Positions 60,318-64,000 of a stretch of DNA of 64,000 nucleotides are shown here, one piece after another. Source of the DNA: Stenotrophomonas rhizophila (GTDB lineage: Bacteria > Pseudomonadota > Gammaproteobacteria > Xanthomonadales > Xanthomonadaceae); assembly GCF_007667275.1 (NCBI RefSeq), contig NZ_VDQT01000001.1:868001-932000 (forward strand), in the 5' to 3' direction. Under the pieces are notes generated by a model. It had not been told where the DNA came from and ran no database searches. It saw nothing but the letters and a program-made list of their open reading frames with translations. Positions within the stretch are counted from its first letter, which is position 1, and every line of letters begins with the position of its first letter. Position numbers and translations under genes: made by a program.

Positions 60318-61730
60318 TCAGCCGGCGCGATGGGCCGCGGGGCGTGGCGGTGCCGGCCAGTGCACGATCGCCTCGAGCCCGCCCTGCGCGAGGTTGCGCA
60401 GGTGCAGCGTGGCGCCGTCCTTCTCGGCCAGCGCGCGGGCGATGGTCAGGCCCAGCCCGGCCCCGCCGGTAGCCCGCGAACGTGAGGTCTCCAGCCGCAC
60501 GAACGGGTCGAACACGGTTTCCAGTTCGTCCTCGGCCAGGCCGGGCCCCTGGTCGCGCACGCGCACCCGCACGCCGTCGCTGCCCTGCTCCACCCTGACC
60601 TCGGCGGTGCCGCCGTAACTGATCGCGTTGTCCACCAGGTTCGAGAACAGGCGGTGCATGGCCAGGGGCCGCAGCATCAACACCGCGCCGCTGCCTTGCG
60701 CGAAGCGGGCCTCGGCGCCGGCCTCGACCGCGTCTTCGACAATGCTTTCCAGCAGCGAATCCAGGTCCAGCGCCGCGCGCGGCTCGGCACTCTCCGCGCT
60801 GCGGGCCAGCTCCAGGCCCTCGCGGATCAGTGCCTGCATCGCGCCCAGGTCGCCGATCAGGCGCTCGCGCAGCGCTTCATCGCCCACGTTTTCCAGGCGC
60901 AGGCGCAACCGGGTCACCGGGGTCTGCAGGTCGTGGGTGATCGCGGCCAGCATCTGGGTGCGCTCGCCCAGCGTGCGCTGCAGGCGCTTCTGCATGGCGT
61001 TGAAGGCCTCAGCCGCACGCCGGACTTCCAGCGGCCCGGTCACCGGCAGCGGTTCACGCTGCAGGTCGTCGCCGAGCTCGGCCGCGGCCGACGCCAGCCG
61101 CTGCAGCGGCGCGCTGGCCATGCGCGCGACCAGGTAGGCCAGCCCACCGATGGCCAGCACCAGCAGGGTCAGGAACAGCGGGTCGACCGCCAGGATGCCG
61201 TTGTGGGCGATGGCGGGCGATTCCAGCGCCAGCGACAGCACGGTGCCGTCGCTGAGCGGCACCTGCACCGCCCGGCATTTGGGCGGAATGAAGGCCGGGT
61301 CGCGTTCGTGCGGCGGCCGGCGCCGCTCCTGCGGCGGCGGCGGCGGTGGCAGCAGTTCCTGGGCCTTGGCCAGGCAGGAACGGAACGAGGTGAAATGCAC
61401 CGTGGCATGCGCCACCGGGCCCTGGCGGTCATCCAGCACCGCCATCATCGCGGCGTCCTCGCGGCCCAGGCGCGCCCCGTCCGGCAGGCTGCGCACCGCC
61501 GGCCCGCCCACCATCAGCAGCCGGTCGCGCAGCTCGGGGTTGCCGTCGAGCATGTTGACGAAGCCCTGCAGGCGGTCCGCGATGCGATTGAGGTTCTGCC
61601 GTTCGAATTCCTGCTGGCGCTTGGCGCTGGCCAGCATGGTCGCGCCGATGGCGGCCACGCTCATGCCCAGCAGCAGGATCAGGAACAGGCGCCCGACCAT
61701 GGAGGCGAAGAAACCGCGCAGCCGCTTCAT
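60318..61730 (-). CDS. Sensor histidine kinase
   Basis: 470 aa. Two membrane segments (about 12-34 and 182-204) flank a periplasmic domain with an unusual proline run (PPPPPP near 128-133). HAMP follows, then the H-box with His266 (ITHDLQTPVTRL), the N-box Asn368 (NLVDNAISYG), and G-boxes DQGPGLAEDE and GAGLGL. It overlaps the response regulator gene by 4 bp. The signal is unknown. Confidence 0.92.
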   Translation of the reverse strand: MKRLRGFFASMVGRLFLILLLGMSVAAIGATMLASAKRQQEFERQNLNRIADRLQGFVNMLDGNPELRDRLLMVGGPAVRSLPDGARLGREDAAMMAVLDDRQGPVAHATVHFTSFRSCLAKAQELLPPPPPPQERRRPPHERDPAFIPPKCRAVQVPLSDGTVLSLALESPAIAHNGILAVDPLFLTLLVLAIGGLAYLVARMASAPLQRLASAAAELGDDLQREPLPVTGPLEVRRAAEAFNAMQKRLQRTLGERTQMLAAITHDLQTPVTRLRLRLENVGDEALRERLIGDLGAMQALIREGLELARSAESAEPRAALDLDSLLESIVEDAVEAGAEARFAQGSGAVLMLRPLAMHRLFSNLVDNAISYGGTAEVRVEQGSDGVRVRVRDQGPGLAEDELETVFDPFVRLETSRSRATGGAGLGLTIARALAEKDGATLHLRNLAQGGLEAIVHWPAPPRPAAHRAG

Positions 61731-62437
61731 TCCAGGGTGACCGCCGTGGCCAAGACGTAGCCTTCGTTGCGCACGGTCTTGATCAGCCCGTCGCTGCCGC
61801 CATCGTCGGCCAGCTTGTTGCGCAGGCGGCTGACCTGCAGGTCGATCGCGCGGTCCTGCGACTCATAGTTGCGGCCGCTGCTGAGCGACACCAGCTGCTC
61901 GCGCGACAGCACCTTGTTGGCATGGCCGACGAACACCCGCAGCAGGCGGAACTCCGCGCCGGACAGCACCACCACGCGTCCGCCCGGGTCGACCAGGTGG
62001 CGATGTTCCAGGTCGAAGACCCACTGCGATAAACGCGCGCGGCGGATCGCCAGCGGTTCCAGGTTGGCCGGCAGCGCCTCGGTCCGGCGCAGCACGTTGC
62101 GGATCCGCGCCAGCAGCTCGCGCGGTTCGAACGGCTTGCCCAGGTAGTCGTCGGCGCCCATCTCCAGGCCCAGCACGCGGTCGATCGGCTCGCTGCGCGC
62201 GGTGAGCATGATCACCGGCGTGCTCGAGCGCGCGCGCAGGTCACGGCACAGGGTGAGCCCGTCCTCGCGCGGCAGGTTGAGGTCGAGCACGATCAGGTCC
62301 ACATGCTCGCGGTCCAGTACCTGGCGCATGCCCTGGCCATCGCTGGCAGTGCTCACCTGGTAGCCGGCGCGGCCGAGCTGCTCGGCCAGCAGCTGGCGGA
62401 TGTCATTGTCGTCGTCGACGATCAGCAGGCGTTGCAT
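61727..62437 (-). CDS. OmpR-family response regulator
   Basis: 236 aa from the ATG at 62437 (GGAGA site); 62452 is also possible. Receiver domain with DDD (8-10), phospho-acceptor Asp52 (LIVLDLNLPREDG) and the Lys in LGKPF; the winged helix is at AEFRLLRVFVGHANKVLSRE and SRLRNKL. It is divergent from macAB, so that pump may be a target. Confidence 0.93.
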   Translation of the reverse strand: MQRLLIVDDDNDIRQLLAEQLGRAGYQVSTASDGQGMRQVLDREHVDLIVLDLNLPREDGLTLCRDLRARSSTPVIMLTARSEPIDRVLGLEMGADDYLGKPFEPRELLARIRNVLRRTEALPANLEPLAIRRARLSQWVFDLEHRHLVDPGGRVVVLSGAEFRLLRVFVGHANKVLSREQLVSLSSGRNYESQDRAIDLQVSRLRNKLADDGGSDGLIKTVRNEGYVLATAVTLE

Positions 62438-62652
62438 TGTTGTGGTCTCCATGCGGCGATGATCCCCTGTCGGGAGCTGAACCGCATCCTCTGGTTTGCG
62501 TACGCATGTTTCAGGCACCGCGCCCGATACATACCGACACGTGGAAAGGTGGCGTGGTTACGTGGTGTTACACGGCGAGCGTTGAGCGGCCCTGCCCCGC
62601 TCTTCACAATGCTGACAACGCCGGACACCGGCCTGTCGAGTTGACGATCATC

Positions 62653-63891
62653 GTGAAGCCCCGCCTGCCCACCACCCGCCGCGGCCGCGTGCTGCTGTTG
62701 ATCGCCGCCCTCGTCGTGGTCGTCGCCATTGTCGCATGGACCCTGCGCAAGCCCAGCGCGCCGACCCTGGCTACCAGTCCGGTGACCCGCGGCGACCTGG
62801 AACAGACGGTGGAAGCCACCGGCGTGATCGATGCCTACAAGCTGGTCAGCGTCGGTGCGCAGGCGTCCGGCCAGATCAAGTCGCTGAAGGTGCAGCTGGG
62901 CGACACCGTCAGACAGGGCGACCTGATCGCCGAAATCGACGCCACCACCCAGCAGAACGCCGTGCTCAATGCGCAGGCGTCGCTGGACCAGGTCATCGCC
63001 CAGCGCGCGGTGCAGCAGGCCAGCCTGCGCCAGGCCGAACTGGAGTTCGCCCGCCAGCAGCAGATGCTGGCGGCCGAAGCGACCTCGCGGGCCGAATATG
63101 ACACCGCCGAAGCCCAGCTGAAGACCGCCCGTGCCCAGGTCAAGTCGTACGAGGCGCAGATCAAGGGCCGCGAAACCGAGCTCGGCACCGCCAACGCCAA
63201 CCTGGCCTATACCCGCATCACCGCGCCGATGGACGGCACCGTGGTCGCGGTGGTCGCCGAAGAAGGCCGCACCGTCAACGCCAACCAGACCGCACCGACC
63301 ATCGTCATGCTGGCGCGGTTGGACCTGGTCACGGTCAATGCGGAAGTGTCCGAAGCGGACGTGGTCAAGATCAAGGCCGGCATGCCGGTGTACTTCACGA
63401 CCCTGGGCGATCCGGACCGCAAGTACCACGCCACCCTGCGCCAGATCAATCCGGCGCCCTCGTCGATCGCCAGCGACAGTTCGAGCAGCTCCAGTTCGTC
63501 CAGTTCCAGCGCCAGCACCGCCGTGTACTACAACGCACTGTTCGACGTGGAAAACCCGGACGGTACGCTGCGCATCGACATGACCGCGCAGGTCTCGGTG
63601 CTGCTCAAGCAGGCCAGGGGCGTACTGACCATTCCGTCGGTGGCGCTGGGCCCGAAGGCGCGCGACGGCCAGTACGTGGTGCGCGTGGCCGATGCCGACG
63701 GCATGCCGCAGCCGCGCAAGGTCAGGATCGGCATCAACACCGGCTCCAGCGCCGAAGTGCTCTCGGGGTTGAAGGAAGGCGAGAAGGTGGTGGTCGGTGA
63801 AGGCAGCGCCACCCCGGCCGCCAACAGCGGTGGCAGCCGCGGCGGTGCGCAGATGCGCATGGGCGGCCCGGGCATGGGGCCGCGTCGATGA
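62653..63891 (+). CDS. macA: MacA-like efflux adaptor (HlyD/RND periplasmic adaptor family)
   Basis: 412 aa from a GTG at 62653 (a TTG at 62641 is possible; neither has a clear ribosome site). One N-terminal membrane segment, then the lipoyl halves (GAQASGQIKSLKVQLGDTV and NLAYTRITAPMDGTV) around a helical hairpin, and the barrel domain. A run of serines (SDSS followed by nine or more Ser, with AST after) sits in the barrel region. The ATGA overlap with an ABC gene identifies it as MacA-type. Confidence 0.9.
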   Translation: MKPRLPTTRRGRVLLLIAALVVVVAIVAWTLRKPSAPTLATSPVTRGDLEQTVEATGVIDAYKLVSVGAQASGQIKSLKVQLGDTVRQGDLIAEIDATTQQNAVLNAQASLDQVIAQRAVQQASLRQAELEFARQQQMLAAEATSRAEYDTAEAQLKTARAQVKSYEAQIKGRETELGTANANLAYTRITAPMDGTVVAVVAEEGRTVNANQTAPTIVMLARLDLVTVNAEVSEADVVKIKAGMPVYFTTLGDPDRKYHATLRQINPAPSSIASDSSSSSSSSSSSASTAVYYNALFDVENPDGTLRIDMTAQVSVLLKQARGVLTIPSVALGPKARDGQYVVRVADADGMPQPRKVRIGINTGSSAEVLSGLKEGEKVVVGEGSATPAANSGGSRGGAQMRMGGPGMGPRR

Positions 63892-64000
63892 AGACCGCTG
63901 CGACCGGCGCGCCGCTGCTGCGGCTGCGCGACCTGCGCCGGGAGTTTCCCGCCGGCGACGAGACCATCGCCGTGCTGCGCGACGTCAACCTGGACATTGC
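63888..64000 (+). CDS. macB: MacB-like ABC transporter, N-terminus only
   Basis: The first 37 codons of an ABC ATPase (LLRLRDLRREFPAGDE, then VLRDVNLDI), cut by the window end before the Walker A motif. It overlaps the macA stop by 4 bp. MacB would be the fused ATPase-permease of a tripartite efflux or lipoprotein/peptide export pump. Confidence 0.8.
   Translation, partial: MKTAATGAPLLRLRDLRREFPAGDETIAVLRDVNLDI

Noticed and set aside
57331..60618. Open frame of about 1095 codons on the plus strand opposite the large diguanylate cyclase
   Set aside because: It mirrors the cyclase codon pattern in high-GC DNA, has no domain I recognise and no ribosome site, while the minus strand encodes a clear propeller-GGDEF protein.
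1..64000. tRNA, rRNA, prophage, integrase or IS elements
   Set aside because: Intergenic gaps were read for cloverleaf or conserved RNA sequence and for transposase or integrase motifs; none was found by eye. A covariance-model scan was not possible.

Overview
The window is a gene-dense (about 90% coding), high-GC chromosomal segment of a gammaproteobacterium, most likely Stenotrophomonas or a close Xanthomonadaceae relative. The case rests on three things: the many short GTAG-headed palindromes between genes (the SMAG repeat type described in S. maltophilia), the gene neighbourhoods (petABC-sspA-sspB, miaB-phoH-ybeY-corC, oprP-pstS-pstS-pstCAB-phoU) and the protein sequences themselves. No rRNA, tRNA, CRISPR array, prophage or insertion sequence was seen. 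Genus is inferred; there is no marker RNA gene in the window.

Layout. 1-2740: purine and NAD synthesis (purE-purK, cut by the left edge; a Trm112-like protein; nadC). 2935-4935: two DUF proteins and sspB. 5060-9674: sspA, the cytochrome bc1 operon petABC and a lytic transglycosylase. 9890-17174: RNA modification and maturation (miaB, phoH, ybeY), then corC, a DUF4105 membrane protein and corA. 17244-25749: a polyamine locus (puuA, potFGHI and a succinate-semialdehyde dehydrogenase on the minus strand; puuB divergent). 25777-26515: a lower-GC insert with a DUF6338 membrane protein and a proline-rich mini-gene. 26765-30926: a REC-REC-GGDEF protein behind a FliA-like promoter, a bacteriohemerythrin behind an FNR-like promoter, an MFS transporter and a lone ParB-like protein. 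31109-36750: a DUF445 protein, a DUF4124 protein, a PLP enzyme and a Fur-boxed iron trio (DUF3649, PepSY, DUF3325). 36900-44352: rlmKL, hydrolases, a sulfurtransferase, a DUF1289-NUDIX fusion, an FKBP-like protein and nth. 44534-52511: the phosphate regulon (porin, two PstS proteins, PstCAB, PhoU) with PhoB boxes. 52642-56502: an RcnB-like protein followed by an ECF-sigma, MNIO-modified RiPP metallophore operon. 56512-64000: rnt, a large propeller diguanylate cyclase, a two-component system and the start of macAB.

The most notable system is at 53207-56502. An ECF sigma factor is followed by a secreted precursor with six EGKCG motifs, an MNIO (DUF692) enzyme, its DUF2063 partner and a DoxX membrane protein. 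By family knowledge this is a bufferin/oxazolin-type copper-binding RiPP operon. No anti-sigma gene is visible in it, and a His/Asp/Arg-rich RcnB-like protein lies just upstream.

Several regulatory signals are readable from the sequence. Five PhoB half-sites lie at exact 11-bp steps before pstS1. A FliA-type promoter precedes the GGDEF gene. A perfect FNR palindrome sits at class II distance from a -10 element before the bacteriohemerythrin gene. A Fur box precedes the iron trio. Two copies of a convergent DnaA-box-like pair, each with 37-bp spacing, lie before phoH.
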